From contig NZ_WOTH01000032.1 in the NCBI RefSeq assembly GCF_011516945.1, forward strand, positions 1-32,848: a stretch of DNA of 32,848 nt. The letters run 5' to 3'. The translations under genes and the position numbers were made by a program. Below are positions 14,585 to 23,073 of this stretch, piece by piece. Position 1 is the first letter of the stretch, and each line of letters starts with the position of its first letter. The DNA comes from Acetobacter estunensis (GTDB lineage Bacteria > Pseudomonadota > Alphaproteobacteria > Acetobacterales > Acetobacteraceae). The notes beneath the pieces are model-generated. The model saw nothing but the letters and a program-made list of their open reading frames with translations, had not been told where the DNA came from and did no database searches.

Positions 14585-15777
14585 TGGGTTCCCGATCATC
14601 GAAACTCCTGGCCGGCGTGGCCATCGGAACGACGCTGTTCGTGATGGCTCCTCGACCTGCGCATGCGCTCTTCGGGGAGGCCGCAGTCGTGGCGGCCGTC
14701 AAGGCTTTGCAGTCGTTCACGGGCAAAGCCATGGACTCCATGACCAACAAGCTCAAGGACTCACTGACAAACAACCTGACCGACCTGAGCAATGGCAATT
14801 CCGTGTCGTCGCTTCTCAGCAAGGGTTTCACGCAACTTTCGAACTACGACAAGGCGGCGGTTGCGGCCGACGAGCGGATTGCCGATGCCTCGAATACGGC
14901 CATGGCCGAGTTCCTGCGTCGCCAGCAGGACACAGAGATCCGCGACCAGCACATGATGAACCCCGAGTTCTGCACGACGCTCGATGCCCAGCAGGGGATC
15001 ATCGCAGCCTCCAAAGCCGCACGCACAGCAACCGAAGCCATCGCCATTGTCTCCGATAACCGGGGAGAGGCGGGGCCGGGATCGCCGTCCTACTACGGTA
15101 AGGCGCAGGGTGTGGGCGCAAGTATGGCGCTCCATGCGCGGCGCTATTGTTCCGAGGATGACGTAAGCGCGGGCCTCTGTTCCAGTCTGTCCCGGTTGCC
15201 CAACGCCGATCAACGGGCACGGTCTCTGTTCGGTCAGGACACCCTCTCGGCCGACGGTGCCGTGGATGCGGCCAACGATTACGCGACGACCCTGATCCAG
15301 CCGGTAGCCCCGGCAGCATTGCGCGGCGAGCAACTGACCACCACCGAGGGACGCGAAGCCGCTCTGCGTCGTCGCGCCTACAACGGACGTATGTCGCTGG
15401 CGCGTTACGTCCTGAACTTTGTAACCTCGCTTGAGATCCCGTCCATGCCGCTCACTGACGCCCAGAAGGCTGAAATGACGGCGGAAGGGATCACCACGGC
15501 GGATAAAGCCTCATGGCTCCAGGCCATGAGTCTTGAGGCAAACCGCCGCGTCTCCGGCGTGCAATGGAACGCTCAGATCCAGACTATGCCGCCTACCAGT
15601 GTGCTGCGTGAGCTGGCGATCGAGCAGGCACAGGCAAACTACCTCGCGCTGCAGAATTACCGGCTCCAGCTGTTCCAGACCACGCTTCAGGCGACGAGCG
15701 TCGCCCAGCACGAAGATCAGAGCTTCGGCCAGAAACTTACTCCCCTCCCATCTCCCGCAATTACGTCAGGAAACTGA
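14584..15777 (+). CDS. Exported transfer-operon protein, possible TraW counterpart
   Basis: This 397-residue protein has a signal peptide (residues 1-28, ending PRPAHA). The mature part is mostly helical. It contains NPEFCTTLDAQ and, further on, RRYCSEDDVSAGLCSS, which suggests a conserved cysteine set, and a long Gln/Ala-rich helical C-terminus. It lies two genes before dotA/traY, and the IncI gene traW encodes a protein of about the same length, so a TraW-like periplasmic role is a reasonable guess, but I cannot confirm homology. Its start codon shares a base with the preceding stop, and the next gene follows after one base, so it sits in a tightly coupled run. Confidence 0.72.
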   Translation: MGSRSSKLLAGVAIGTTLFVMAPRPAHALFGEAAVVAAVKALQSFTGKAMDSMTNKLKDSLTNNLTDLSNGNSVSSLLSKGFTQLSNYDKAAVAADERIADASNTAMAEFLRRQQDTEIRDQHMMNPEFCTTLDAQQGIIAASKAARTATEAIAIVSDNRGEAGPGSPSYYGKAQGVGASMALHARRYCSEDDVSAGLCSSLSRLPNADQRARSLFGQDTLSADGAVDAANDYATTLIQPVAPAALRGEQLTTTEGREAALRRRAYNGRMSLARYVLNFVTSLEIPSMPLTDAQKAEMTAEGITTADKASWLQAMSLEANRRVSGVQWNAQIQTMPPTSVLRELAIEQAQANYLALQNYRLQLFQTTLQATSVAQHEDQSFGQKLTPLPSPAITSGN

Positions 15778-15778
15778 T

Positions 15779-17305
15779 ATGTCCGAGACCCAGACGGCCA
15801 CGATCCCCGACATCAAGGATGTCTTCCAGCACCTTGATCGCGTGCGCCCAGAGCTTGAGAAACATGCCCCGCAGCTGGTGCAGACCATCGACACGCTGGC
15901 GCGCAAATCCAGCGATCCCGAGGAGCGGGGCAGCGAGCAGTTCCGCACCCGTGTCGGCCAGGCCCTGCAGGATGCCGAACGTGTCCTCGGCCCGGTTCTT
16001 CCCAAGGATCATGCCCTGCGTCCGGAGATGGACATGCGCGGCGTGACCATGCCCGGCCTTGAAGTGCCCGAGGTCGCGCACCTTCTCAGTCAGACGCCAG
16101 ATCTTGCTTCACAGCCAATGGTGGACCGGATCCGTGGGCTTGCGCATGACACGGCGAGCATGGGCCGCGATCAGCGCGATAATCCCGAAATCGAGCATGC
16201 GGTTGGGCTTGTAACGCGCGATATCGCGCAATCGCCCCGGCTTTCGCAGGGTGCCGTCGCTCACGAGCCCAGCAGCGCAAGCGCACGTGAGCCGGTCGAG
16301 CCGCATTCTGAATCTGGATCTGAACACCCCAACGCACCGCACGAGCCGCCAGCACCAACGGAGCCACACGAGACAGCGCCGCGGCACGATCCCGATCACG
16401 ATACCAAACTGCATGCGTCACCCGGTGGCGGAAGCGTCCCTCATGCACCCGGCGACGAACAGGTCGCGGTCCCTCCAACAGACGATCCGTCCACGCACGC
16501 AACCTCGGAACAGCCCTCCTCGCAGGAGAAAGCGACACCGCCCGAACCCAAAACGGATACGGCAACGAGCAAGAACACCTCTGCGAACAACAGGGACAAC
16601 GCAAAGACACCCGAAGCGGATGAGCAGGACAAGAAGGAGCAGCCAACCGTTGTTGTTCGCGGTCCGGGTGTCTTTGGTCGCATCCTCGACGCGATCCGAC
16701 CGAGCACAATCACGCCCGAGCAGAAGGTCATGACGCCCAGTTGGGTGCAGAAGGTCAATGAACAGACGGAACGCCATGTCGCTCGCGAGGACAACGAAAC
16801 CGTCGCTCGCGCGGAGCATTGGGGTGCGCGAGCGACACGCGCCCTTGATGCCCTGCAACAGGCACCGGCCTCGACGGTGATGGCAGAGATTTCGAACGCT
16901 GCACAGAATGATACTGGCGGAATGGATGCCGTGCTGGGCGGCATGAAACCGGGCGGACGCTATGAAGCTCTGCACGGAAAGTTTCGTGAGCAGCAGGCCA
17001 ACAATCAGGCATTTGCAGCGCAGCTCAAGGAAGCTGGCGATGCCGTGGCCGCTTACGGAGACCATCGCGCCAAGGTCGAAGATGTCGGTATGCGACGAGG
17101 AACCGGTGCCGAACTGAGCCAGAAGTTCCAGGGTCTTGACGCGGAAGTAGGCGAGAAAGCCGGGAAGGTGCCGGGAAAGGAGCCTGGAAAAAGCATGCTG
17201 GACGACATGGGCGAGAAGATTCGTGAAGTCGTCAAGAAAGCCGTGACGCTCGCCGCGAACCTCATTCGGCCGTCACCGTCCGCTTCCGCCAGCCCGAGCC
17301 CGTGA
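15779..17305 (+). CDS. Large hydrophilic protein with a disordered centre, unknown function
   Basis: This 508-residue protein has no signal peptide. The first 150 residues and the last 200 are helical and charged. Residues about 165-300 are a low-complexity stretch rich in Pro, Glu, Ser, Thr and His, surely disordered. The end is a short Pro/Ser tail (SPSASASPSP). No enzyme motif is seen. The start at 15779 is chosen because it follows the previous stop by one base, has AGGAAA upstream and opens with a normal soluble N-terminus; reading further upstream would overlap the previous gene. It lies where traX lies in IncI plasmids but is far longer, so equivalence is doubtful. It could be a scaffold, chaperone or transferred protein. 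Confidence 0.68.
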   Translation: MSETQTATIPDIKDVFQHLDRVRPELEKHAPQLVQTIDTLARKSSDPEERGSEQFRTRVGQALQDAERVLGPVLPKDHALRPEMDMRGVTMPGLEVPEVAHLLSQTPDLASQPMVDRIRGLAHDTASMGRDQRDNPEIEHAVGLVTRDIAQSPRLSQGAVAHEPSSASAREPVEPHSESGSEHPNAPHEPPAPTEPHETAPRHDPDHDTKLHASPGGGSVPHAPGDEQVAVPPTDDPSTHATSEQPSSQEKATPPEPKTDTATSKNTSANNRDNAKTPEADEQDKKEQPTVVVRGPGVFGRILDAIRPSTITPEQKVMTPSWVQKVNEQTERHVAREDNETVARAEHWGARATRALDALQQAPASTVMAEISNAAQNDTGGMDAVLGGMKPGGRYEALHGKFREQQANNQAFAAQLKEAGDAVAAYGDHRAKVEDVGMRRGTGAELSQKFQGLDAEVGEKAGKVPGKEPGKSMLDDMGEKIREVVKKAVTLAANLIRPSPSASASPSP

Positions 17306-17312
17306 GATCCAC

Positions 17313-19658
17313 ATGATGTATCGCCGTTTTCCACTGAAAGGCAGCACAGCCGGAGCCCTCGCAGGCGCGGTTGTCTGCGCGCTTCCGTGGCTTCACACAG
17401 CCCATGCTCAGTCTGTCGCTGGATCGAGCAGCTCCGACACAAGCTACGGCGTCACCTGGACGATGCTCGATCCCGGTGATGACTTCGCCGCAACGGTTAT
17501 CCGCTCGGTATTTCCCGTATTTGGCTCGTCAGGAACGACTTCGACCGGAACAGAGGCCAGTGTCATCGGCACCATGCTCGGGGAGTTCTCCGGAATGGTG
17601 ATGGCCTTCGCCATGGCCTACGTGACCTACGCCTTTCTGATGAACACTCACCGCTCGGCTGAGACGTCACAGGTTCTCGGCTCCAATCAGACGTCCATGA
17701 GCATCGTGCGGATGTGCTTCGCAGCGATCATGATGTTTCCGATCGACGGCGGGTTCAATGCCGGACAGGCCGTGGTCGAACAGGGCGCGTTATGGGGGAT
17801 CGGTATGGCGCGGACGCTTTATGCGTCCGCCGTTCAAGCCATTGGGCCGGACGGGAAGGTCATCGCCACGCCGATCGTTCCCGGCACGAAGACCACGGTC
17901 AGCGGTCTGGTGATCGCAGAGATGTGCCGCGATCTCGTCAATCTCGCCTCGAACAATGCCAATCTGGTGCCGGCGCCCACCGGTATAAGTGTGTCCACGC
18001 AGCTGGGGGTGAGCACGGGACTGATTACCTACAACTACGATATGGCGGGAGGCAGCGGGATTCCGGTGTGCGGACAGGTGACGATCGACGCACCGCAGGC
18101 TTCGACACAGGTTCTTGGCGTCACGGTCGATGCCGCCGGAATGCAGAAGGACGTCCTTGATAGTGTGCTGGCGAGTGACATTCGCGGTCCGGTTCTGCAG
18201 GTCGTGCAGAATTACTGGAACACCCGCCAGTCCTCTTCGCTTGCCCCTCTTATCAACGTCATTTCGACGGCGACCAATGATTACACAAATCGCCTGACGG
18301 CCAAGGCGGCCAGCGTCCGCTCGCAGGTGCAGTCTGCGGTCGCTAAACGCACCCAGAGCTTTCAGGACTGGGGCGTCTCGACCAGTGGCGATTCAACAAG
18401 CACGAAGGATCAGCTTGATTCCCTCGGCTGGACAGGAGCGGGGGCCTACTATCTCGAGTTCGCCCGCCTCAATGGCGAGACGCTCTCGCTCATGGCCTCG
18501 ACGCCGACCGTGACTGCGCCCAGCTTCACCGGCCTCGGTGACGCTCTCAAAGGTGACATCGCGCCGATCATGCGTTCGGCTTCGATCTTTGTCGAAAACA
18601 TCAAGAATATGGTTGCTACACAGGACGGGTTGAACGCACCGGGTGGAAATGGCGATCTCTATAGCGGCATCACGCCGACAGGTGATGGATCGGGCGTCCT
18701 TTCGCAAATCGCACGCTCGCTTCATCTGAGTGATTCCGTGCTTCAGGCCGGAATGGCGTTCATCGAACCGTCCGGCTCAGACGGTTACTGGACCGATCCG
18801 TTTGGCAATCTGATGGGCCTGGGCAACTGGATGATAACGACCGCCCTCGGCGCGATGGCGGCCGCCGCCCTCATGGGGTCCGACACGGGGACGGCGCTCA
18901 TGGAGGTCGGTTCGATCCTGACCATGAACTTTGAGGGCGCGGCTGCGGCCGGTATCGGCCATGCGGTCGTCACCTTTCTCTCCACGCCGATCTTTATGGG
19001 CTGTCTTGCGCTGCTGATTCCCGGCCTCACGCTGGCGTTCATCCTCCCGATGATCCCATGGGTCATGTGGATGGCCGCCGTCGCAGGATGGTTGGTGATG
19101 GTGTTCGAAGCCATGATCGCCGTTCCGTTGTGGATGTTGGCTCACATGACCATGTCCGGCGAAGGGCTCCACGGTCACGCCCGCGCTGGCTATGCGTTGA
19201 TCTTCAATGTCGTGTTTCGACCGACGCTTATGCTGTTCGGTCTTTTCCTCGGCTATTACGTGTTCGACGCAACCTCATGGCTCATCCATCAGACGTTTGG
19301 CGTAGCGGCAGGGTTTGTTCTCTCCCGAGGCTGGCTGATCACCAACCTTCTGGGCCTGGTGGTTCTCCTGAGCCTCAACGTCATGGTTCACGTGACGCTG
19401 GCCATGATCTGCTTCCGGCTGATCTCCATTCTACCGGAGCGTGTTCCGGCGATGATCGGGCTGCACATGGCGGATCGTGTGGACATTGATCAATTCTCTC
19501 GGGATGCGGCGGTGGTCGGGATGGCGGGAGCATTGAAGACAATCCAGCAGTCTCTGGATCCTGCCACTTCAGGCAAGGCATCCTCGAAGATGCTTCCAAA
19601 AGGAGCCAGCTCCTCTATAAAGTCAGGTGCTGATACGACCATGGCAAAGATCAGCTAG
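17313..19658 (+). CDS. dotA: DotA/TraY-like polytopic membrane protein
   Basis: This 781-residue protein matches DotA/TraY in size and layout. It has a signal peptide (1-32, ending AHA), a hydrophobic segment at about 88-110 (GMVMAFAMAYVTYAFLMN), a long periplasmic region (about 160-490) and a cluster of membrane segments in the C-terminal third (about 505-710). The motifs FPIDGGFNAGQAVVEQGALWGIGMA and IPWVMWMAAVAGWLVMVFEAMIAVPLWMLAHM are typical of this family. DotA/TraY is an inner-membrane component essential for DNA transfer or secretion. Two adjacent ATG codons (17313, 17316) could start it. In IncI plasmids traY lies downstream of traU; here it is on the opposite strand from icmB/traU, so the transfer cluster has been rearranged. 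Confidence 0.9.
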   Translation: MMYRRFPLKGSTAGALAGAVVCALPWLHTAHAQSVAGSSSSDTSYGVTWTMLDPGDDFAATVIRSVFPVFGSSGTTSTGTEASVIGTMLGEFSGMVMAFAMAYVTYAFLMNTHRSAETSQVLGSNQTSMSIVRMCFAAIMMFPIDGGFNAGQAVVEQGALWGIGMARTLYASAVQAIGPDGKVIATPIVPGTKTTVSGLVIAEMCRDLVNLASNNANLVPAPTGISVSTQLGVSTGLITYNYDMAGGSGIPVCGQVTIDAPQASTQVLGVTVDAAGMQKDVLDSVLASDIRGPVLQVVQNYWNTRQSSSLAPLINVISTATNDYTNRLTAKAASVRSQVQSAVAKRTQSFQDWGVSTSGDSTSTKDQLDSLGWTGAGAYYLEFARLNGETLSLMASTPTVTAPSFTGLGDALKGDIAPIMRSASIFVENIKNMVATQDGLNAPGGNGDLYSGITPTGDGSGVLSQIARSLHLSDSVLQAGMAFIEPSGSDGYWTDPFGNLMGLGNWMITTALGAMAAAALMGSDTGTALMEVGSILTMNFEGAAAAGIGHAVVTFLSTPIFMGCLALLIPGLTLAFILPMIPWVMWMAAVAGWLVMVFEAMIAVPLWMLAHMTMSGEGLHGHARAGYALIFNVVFRPTLMLFGLFLGYYVFDATSWLIHQTFGVAAGFVLSRGWLITNLLGLVVLLSLNVMVHVTLAMICFRLISILPERVPAMIGLHMADRVDIDQFSRDAAVVGMAGALKTIQQSLDPATSGKASSKMLPKGASSSIKSGADTTMAKIS

Positions 19659-19672
19659 TAGGGAGAGCCGCC

Positions 19673-20083
19673 ATGAGTATGCTGACTGGATATGTTCTCG
19701 GCCAAATGGCCGGATCCCAGCAAGAGTGGCTTAACAAGTGGCGGAACCATTTGAACCGGCGTTCAAATGGAGAGATGACCTATGAGGAGGCGGTCGATGA
19801 GCTTCTCAGGCAAAGAGCGGCGCTCGCCGAAACCATCAGCGGATTACGCCAGGAATTAGCGAAATATTCGTCTGATGCCGCCAGTCAGAAGGCTCGCATC
19901 GCCGAGCTTGAGGCTGAACTGGCAGCACGAAACGCTCGCGTTTCTGAGTGGGAACGGTATGGCGAGGTTATGGAGAGAAACCATTCTCGTCTGCGTGCCT
20001 GGTCGAACCATGCGGAAGTACAACTACAGCGTTACCACGCTCTATACGGCCCTCTTCCGGCCGACAAAACTTCCGAGAAATAA
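19673..20083 (+). CDS. Coiled-coil hypothetical protein
   Basis: This is a 136-residue soluble protein. The central part (about 40-100) is a strong coiled coil, with ETISGLRQELAKYSS followed by KARIAELEAELAARNARVSEWE. No known domain is recognised. It follows dotA by 14 bp, with GGGAG 7 nt before the ATG, so it is probably cotranscribed. A cytoplasmic factor that works with DotA or with the transfer machinery is a guess from position. Confidence 0.7.
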   Translation: MSMLTGYVLGQMAGSQQEWLNKWRNHLNRRSNGEMTYEEAVDELLRQRAALAETISGLRQELAKYSSDAASQKARIAELEAELAARNARVSEWERYGEVMERNHSRLRAWSNHAEVQLQRYHALYGPLPADKTSEK

Positions 20084-20091
20084 ATCAGCTT

Positions 20092-20138
20092 AGTCGCAGG
20101 GCACATCCTTAGGCTCTCTGGAAATAGACCGGAGAGCC
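20092..20138 (+). promoter_or_regulatory. AGTCGCA box and RBS-covering stem-loop before the Dsb-like gene
   Basis: AGTCGCA at 20092-20098 ends 43 nt before the ATG at 20142. GGCTCTC (20112-20118) and GAGAGCC (20132-20138) are perfect inverted repeats around a 13-nt loop. The 3' arm contains most of GGAGAG, the only good ribosome binding site, 3 nt before the start. Confidence 0.65.
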
Positions 20139-20141
20139 ACA

Positions 20142-21128
20142 ATGCGATGTCTTTTAGCCGGTGCTCTCGTCGCCGGCACCTTTCTTTCCGTAAGCCCCAG
20201 CTTTGCCCAACAGGCGCAATGCGCGGCACCTGATGTTCAGGCGCCCGCCACGGCAGGCGCGCCCGGCGATGCGGTCCAACGTCTTGTTGGTAACGGGACG
20301 GCCGTGACGTGGGAAATGCCACGCTTCGGGTTACAGGTTGGGATAGCGAAAAAGACAGATCAGGTAATGATCTTCTTCACCGATCCTGACCATCGCTATG
20401 TCCTTGGAGGTACGGTTGTCCCTGTGCCTTATCAGACCCTGCGCACGGCGCTTACCGAGCGTGCCCACGATCTCGCGCCTGAGCTTGGTCTCAAAGGCAT
20501 GTTTGTGCAAAACGGCCCGCATTTTCAGGTGCTCTACGCGACGCCAGATGGTCAGGGCGCGATAGCTGGAACACTGTGGGACGCTCAGGGCAGAAATATC
20601 ACGCGCCAGCAGATCCGCCTTATTCCAGGCGCAGTGCCAAGCGTGCGAATTGACGGTGGAGCGATGCGCGCGTCCCAGCCGCTCGCCGATCAGATTCATG
20701 GAGGCGACGTCGGCTCCCCTGAAGCGCCCCAGGTCGTGATGTTTATCGACCCGCGCTGCAGTTTTTCCGTCCGCGCCATGCGTCTTCTCCAGCCTGCGGT
20801 CGATCGTGGCCGAGTGCGTCTGAAGGTCGTCCCCCTGTCGCTTCTCGACTATGAGGACGCCGGAGCCAGCACCCGCTACGCGCTTGCGATGGTGGGGAGA
20901 CCCGCGAGTTTCATGGTCAGCGACTGGATGAACGACCAGCTTGGCGCACATCTCGATCAGACGTCCACGGCCGCAAAAGAGGCGCTGGATCAGAATATGA
21001 CCGTTGCACACTCCCTGTCTCTCACCGGCACCCCCACTTTCTTCTGGCGCAAGAGGGACGGAACCGCGGGACGCCTTGACGGCGTGCCACGTGATGTTGA
21101 CGCATTCCTTGCGGAGTTCGGACAATGA
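20142..21128 (+). CDS. DsbC/DsbG-like periplasmic thioredoxin-fold protein with a CxxS motif
   Basis: This 328-residue exported protein has a signal peptide (1-22, ending SFA) and a DsbC/DsbG-like arrangement: an N-terminal part resembling the dimerisation domain, a linker helix and a thioredoxin fold. VVMFIDPRCSFSVRAM (198-213) is the active-site region, but the usual CxxC is CSFS (C206, S209). The cis-proline loop TGTP (295-298) is intact. A single catalytic cysteine can form mixed disulfides and may allow isomerase or chaperone activity but not normal oxidation. IncI plasmids carry DsbC-like TrbB, so a role in folding Cys-containing transfer proteins such as the one at 14009 is plausible. 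The stop overlaps the next start (ATGA). Confidence 0.85.
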   Translation: MRCLLAGALVAGTFLSVSPSFAQQAQCAAPDVQAPATAGAPGDAVQRLVGNGTAVTWEMPRFGLQVGIAKKTDQVMIFFTDPDHRYVLGGTVVPVPYQTLRTALTERAHDLAPELGLKGMFVQNGPHFQVLYATPDGQGAIAGTLWDAQGRNITRQQIRLIPGAVPSVRIDGGAMRASQPLADQIHGGDVGSPEAPQVVMFIDPRCSFSVRAMRLLQPAVDRGRVRLKVVPLSLLDYEDAGASTRYALAMVGRPASFMVSDWMNDQLGAHLDQTSTAAKEALDQNMTVAHSLSLTGTPTFFWRKRDGTAGRLDGVPRDVDAFLAEFGQ

Positions 21129-21661
21129 AGACCGAAAATAAACCGACGCCGAAGCCGTCACGAGGACGCGCCCTGCGTTCCCTTGGCTTTCTCGCTCAGT
21201 CCCCGCTACGACCGTTCTCCCTGAGCGACGTAAGAGGCGGGGCAAGCCTTGTGAGCGGTCTCTACGAGCTTCTGAAACGACGCGGGGGTGTGAGGGATGG
21301 GGTTCGACTATCTGACGGACGGATTGATGTGGTCGCGACGGCTGCGGCCTACGGTGTGACGCCCCAGGCCGTCGAAATATTTCTCGCACAACAGCAAAAT
21401 GCCGCCTACTGGCGTACGGTGGCTGGCATTGGTCTTTCGCTGTGCCTGTTAGGAGCGTGGCTGTACGTCGCGCTGTTCTGGAGCTGGAACAGGCAGCTTC
21501 TTGTCACCGCCCTTGAGTTCCTGCCGTTCTGGACGGCGCTCGCCATGTTCGTGCTGGAAGCGGCGCGGGAAAACTGGATCTATCGCGAACGACGGACGGG
21601 CAGTGTGCGCGCGTTTATCACCAGTGCGGACACACTTTGGCCCCAACGCTCAGCTTCGTAA
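21125..21661 (+). CDS. Membrane protein of the transfer operon, unknown family
   Basis: This 178-residue protein has a basic N-terminus, a middle region (35-85) that is soluble, and two adjacent membrane segments at about 93-115 (TVAGIGLSLCLLGAWLYVALFW) and 120-145. The C-terminal tail is charged. The layout resembles small Icm/Tra inner-membrane proteins such as IcmV or TraX, but I see no decisive motif. It overlaps the Dsb-like gene by 4 bp and is the last gene of the plus-strand operon, ending 7 bp before a strong terminator. Confidence 0.72.
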   Translation: MKTENKPTPKPSRGRALRSLGFLAQSPLRPFSLSDVRGGASLVSGLYELLKRRGGVRDGVRLSDGRIDVVATAAAYGVTPQAVEIFLAQQQNAAYWRTVAGIGLSLCLLGAWLYVALFWSWNRQLLVTALEFLPFWTALAMFVLEAARENWIYRERRTGSVRAFITSADTLWPQRSAS

Positions 21662-21668
21662 AAAACGA

Positions 21669-21698
21669 AAAAGGGGCGGATCGGAATCCGCCCCTTTT
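21669..21698. terminator. Bidirectional intrinsic terminator
   Basis: AAAAGGGGCGGAT (21669-21681) and ATCCGCCCCTTTT (21686-21698) are perfect 13-bp inverted repeats with a CGGA loop. T runs are present on both strands. It separates the plus-strand operon (ending 21661) from the convergent minus-strand gene whose stop is at 21700. Confidence 0.93.
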
Positions 21699-21699
21699 G

Positions 21700-21996
21700 T
21701 CAGAAGGTTCCGGCCGGCCGGCTCTCATCGTCTCCGGCCGCTCCGCTTGCCCACGGCGCGTGTTCATAGTCCTCGCGCCCTGCGGTCACGCGAGGATCCT
21801 CGATCCTTTGCACAGTGCCATTGCGGTTTAGAACGGGAGCGGACCAGGCGATACCGGCCGAACCATAGGCGGCACCTGGATCGTAGTTGGCGTGGCGCAA
21901 TGGTGGTGGTTTGGGGCCATGCGTGCGGGATGCTGAAACATTCCCTGCACATCCGGCGAGACATAACGTCGAAGCGAGCAACACGACGCGATTCAT
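21700..21996 (-). CDS. Small lipoprotein
   Basis: This 98-residue protein has a lipoprotein signal peptide with the lipobox LAGC (Cys at residue 16). The mature part is short, rich in Gly, Pro and Ala, with no recognised domain. GGAG lies 8 nt before the ATG, partly inside a 7-bp leader stem. An AGTCGCA box lies 50 nt upstream, as for the transfer genes, which links it to the transfer regulon. Small lipoproteins in type IV systems (VirB7-like, DotK, DotD) stabilise the outer-membrane ring; such a role is inference. Confidence 0.78.
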   Translation of the reverse strand: MNRVVLLASTLCLAGCAGNVSASRTHGPKPPPLRHANYDPGAAYGSAGIAWSAPVLNRNGTVQRIEDPRVTAGREDYEHAPWASGAAGDDESRPAGTF

Positions 21997-21999
21997 ACT

Positions 22000-22053
22000 G
22001 GTTTCTCCATGTGAATATCAGAAGAAACCGTCTTACTGACAATCCTTGCGACT
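22000..22053 (-). promoter_or_regulatory. AGTCGCA box and stem-loop before the lipoprotein gene
   Basis: AGTCGCA is at 22053-22047 on the minus strand and overlaps the stop codon of the upstream gene. GGTTTCT (22029-22023) pairs perfectly with AGAAACC (22006-22000) around a 16-nt loop. The 3' arm includes the end of GGAGA, the ribosome binding site, before the ATG at 21996. Confidence 0.6.
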
Positions 22054-22447
22054 AAGAGTTTTTCACCGCGAGAATTGCATCAATTTCGCAAATACAGGCG
22101 TTGGTCGGCGGAGAGTTAGAGTGCGAGCAGTCCATATCTCCAACGACTTCGCAAGGCATTACCTCTCTTACCAGCGCAACAATCATTTGGATCTCCTCGT
22201 GAAACTCCGAGGGAGGATTATTTCCCTTTAGCTCTTCGAGAAGGCTCCGACAGTTTTCCTGTCGTTTTACAAAACTTCCGCAAAAACGGGGATCAAGCGC
22301 CGCCAGATGATCGAATCTTTCCATCGCGAATAGTTCTCTCCGAATACTCTCAATAATCTCGCGGACGATTGTGGATTTCTGGTCCAGAAGTCCGGTCTGC
22401 GGCGAGGAGAGGGGCGGCTGAGTACGCGCGAGGAGGGAGCGTGGCAT
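22052..22447 (-). CDS. Hypothetical protein
   Basis: This is a 131-residue soluble protein that I do not recognise. It is helical and acidic in the middle (IVREIIESIRRELFAMERFDHLAAL) and has six cysteines, mostly in the C-terminal part (PCEVVGDMDC, ACICEI). The start is supported by AGGTGA 6 nt upstream. The lower GC content, compared with the transfer genes, suggests a separate origin. The AGTCGCA box of the lipoprotein gene overlaps its stop codon, so the two may share a transcript. Confidence 0.55.
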   Translation of the reverse strand: MPRSLLARTQPPLSSPQTGLLDQKSTIVREIIESIRRELFAMERFDHLAALDPRFCGSFVKRQENCRSLLEELKGNNPPSEFHEEIQMIVALVREVMPCEVVGDMDCSHSNSPPTNACICEIDAILAVKNS

Positions 22448-23073
22448 TTATTCACCTGAAAGGCATCGATTGTTCGCCCAAAAGACAGAGAGCTTAAAAG
22501 ATGCGTTAGAGAGACACCTAGTCATCTTGGGAAATACTGCCCATTTCAAAACGAAGGCTGATTCCTTTCTCGATTTAACAGAGCCAAAATCGTAATGGAA
22601 TCGTTAATACGGGATTTTGCTAAAAAATGTTGCAGGACATTGCAGAGTGAAACGGCCGCACGTAACGGCCGCTGCGTCGAATAGTTCCGTTGGCTTCGAG
22701 AAAAAAGTTTTACTCAGTCGCGTACCGTTCAGGCTTGATGACAGCACGATGACGAACGGGAAGGAATCGCCTTCCCCTGCGCGTCGGTACCCGGCAAGGA
22801 AGAGCCTTGTCACAGAGCAGGAGATGAACGGATGACGTAAGCCAGACCCCAGATACGTTTAAGGCCCCGCTTTCGCGAGGCCTCAGTGACGGTCGATCTT
22901 TATCCTTCAGACCGGTTTGGCGACCGGAGAAGGTAGGAAACTGCTTCTGGATAGAGCTTTTTCTCCTACACTTCTGGCTGAAATGCAAGGTTTTCTTGCA
23001 AACGGGATCGGCTGTTCTGATGCTAGCGTGGATCGCGCGGCCTCGGCTTCACCCGAGACCAGAAGAAGTGTTT
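22448..23073 (+). promoter_or_regulatory. AT-rich then highly structured non-coding region upstream of repC
   Basis: No convincing gene lies here. The first part (to about 22640) is AT-rich. Then comes a box variant AGTCGCG (22716-22722), followed by a chain of stems in the plus strand: CCGTTC/GAACGG (22725-22730, 22754-22759), GGGAAGG/CCTTCCC (22758-22764, 22770-22776), CAAGG/CCTTG (22795-22799, 22805-22809), AGGCC..CGC/GCG..GGCCT (22862-22883), CCGGT/ACCGG (22912-22927) and TGCAAG/CTTGCA (22984-23000). This could be a repC leader or a counter-transcribed control RNA region; which one is not clear from sequence. Confidence 0.5.

Noticed and set aside
22749..22835. 28-codon open frame in the repC leader
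   Set aside because: It lies across two strong stem-loops, has no good ribosome binding site and no hydrophobic or regulatory codon pattern; a leader peptide cannot be excluded.
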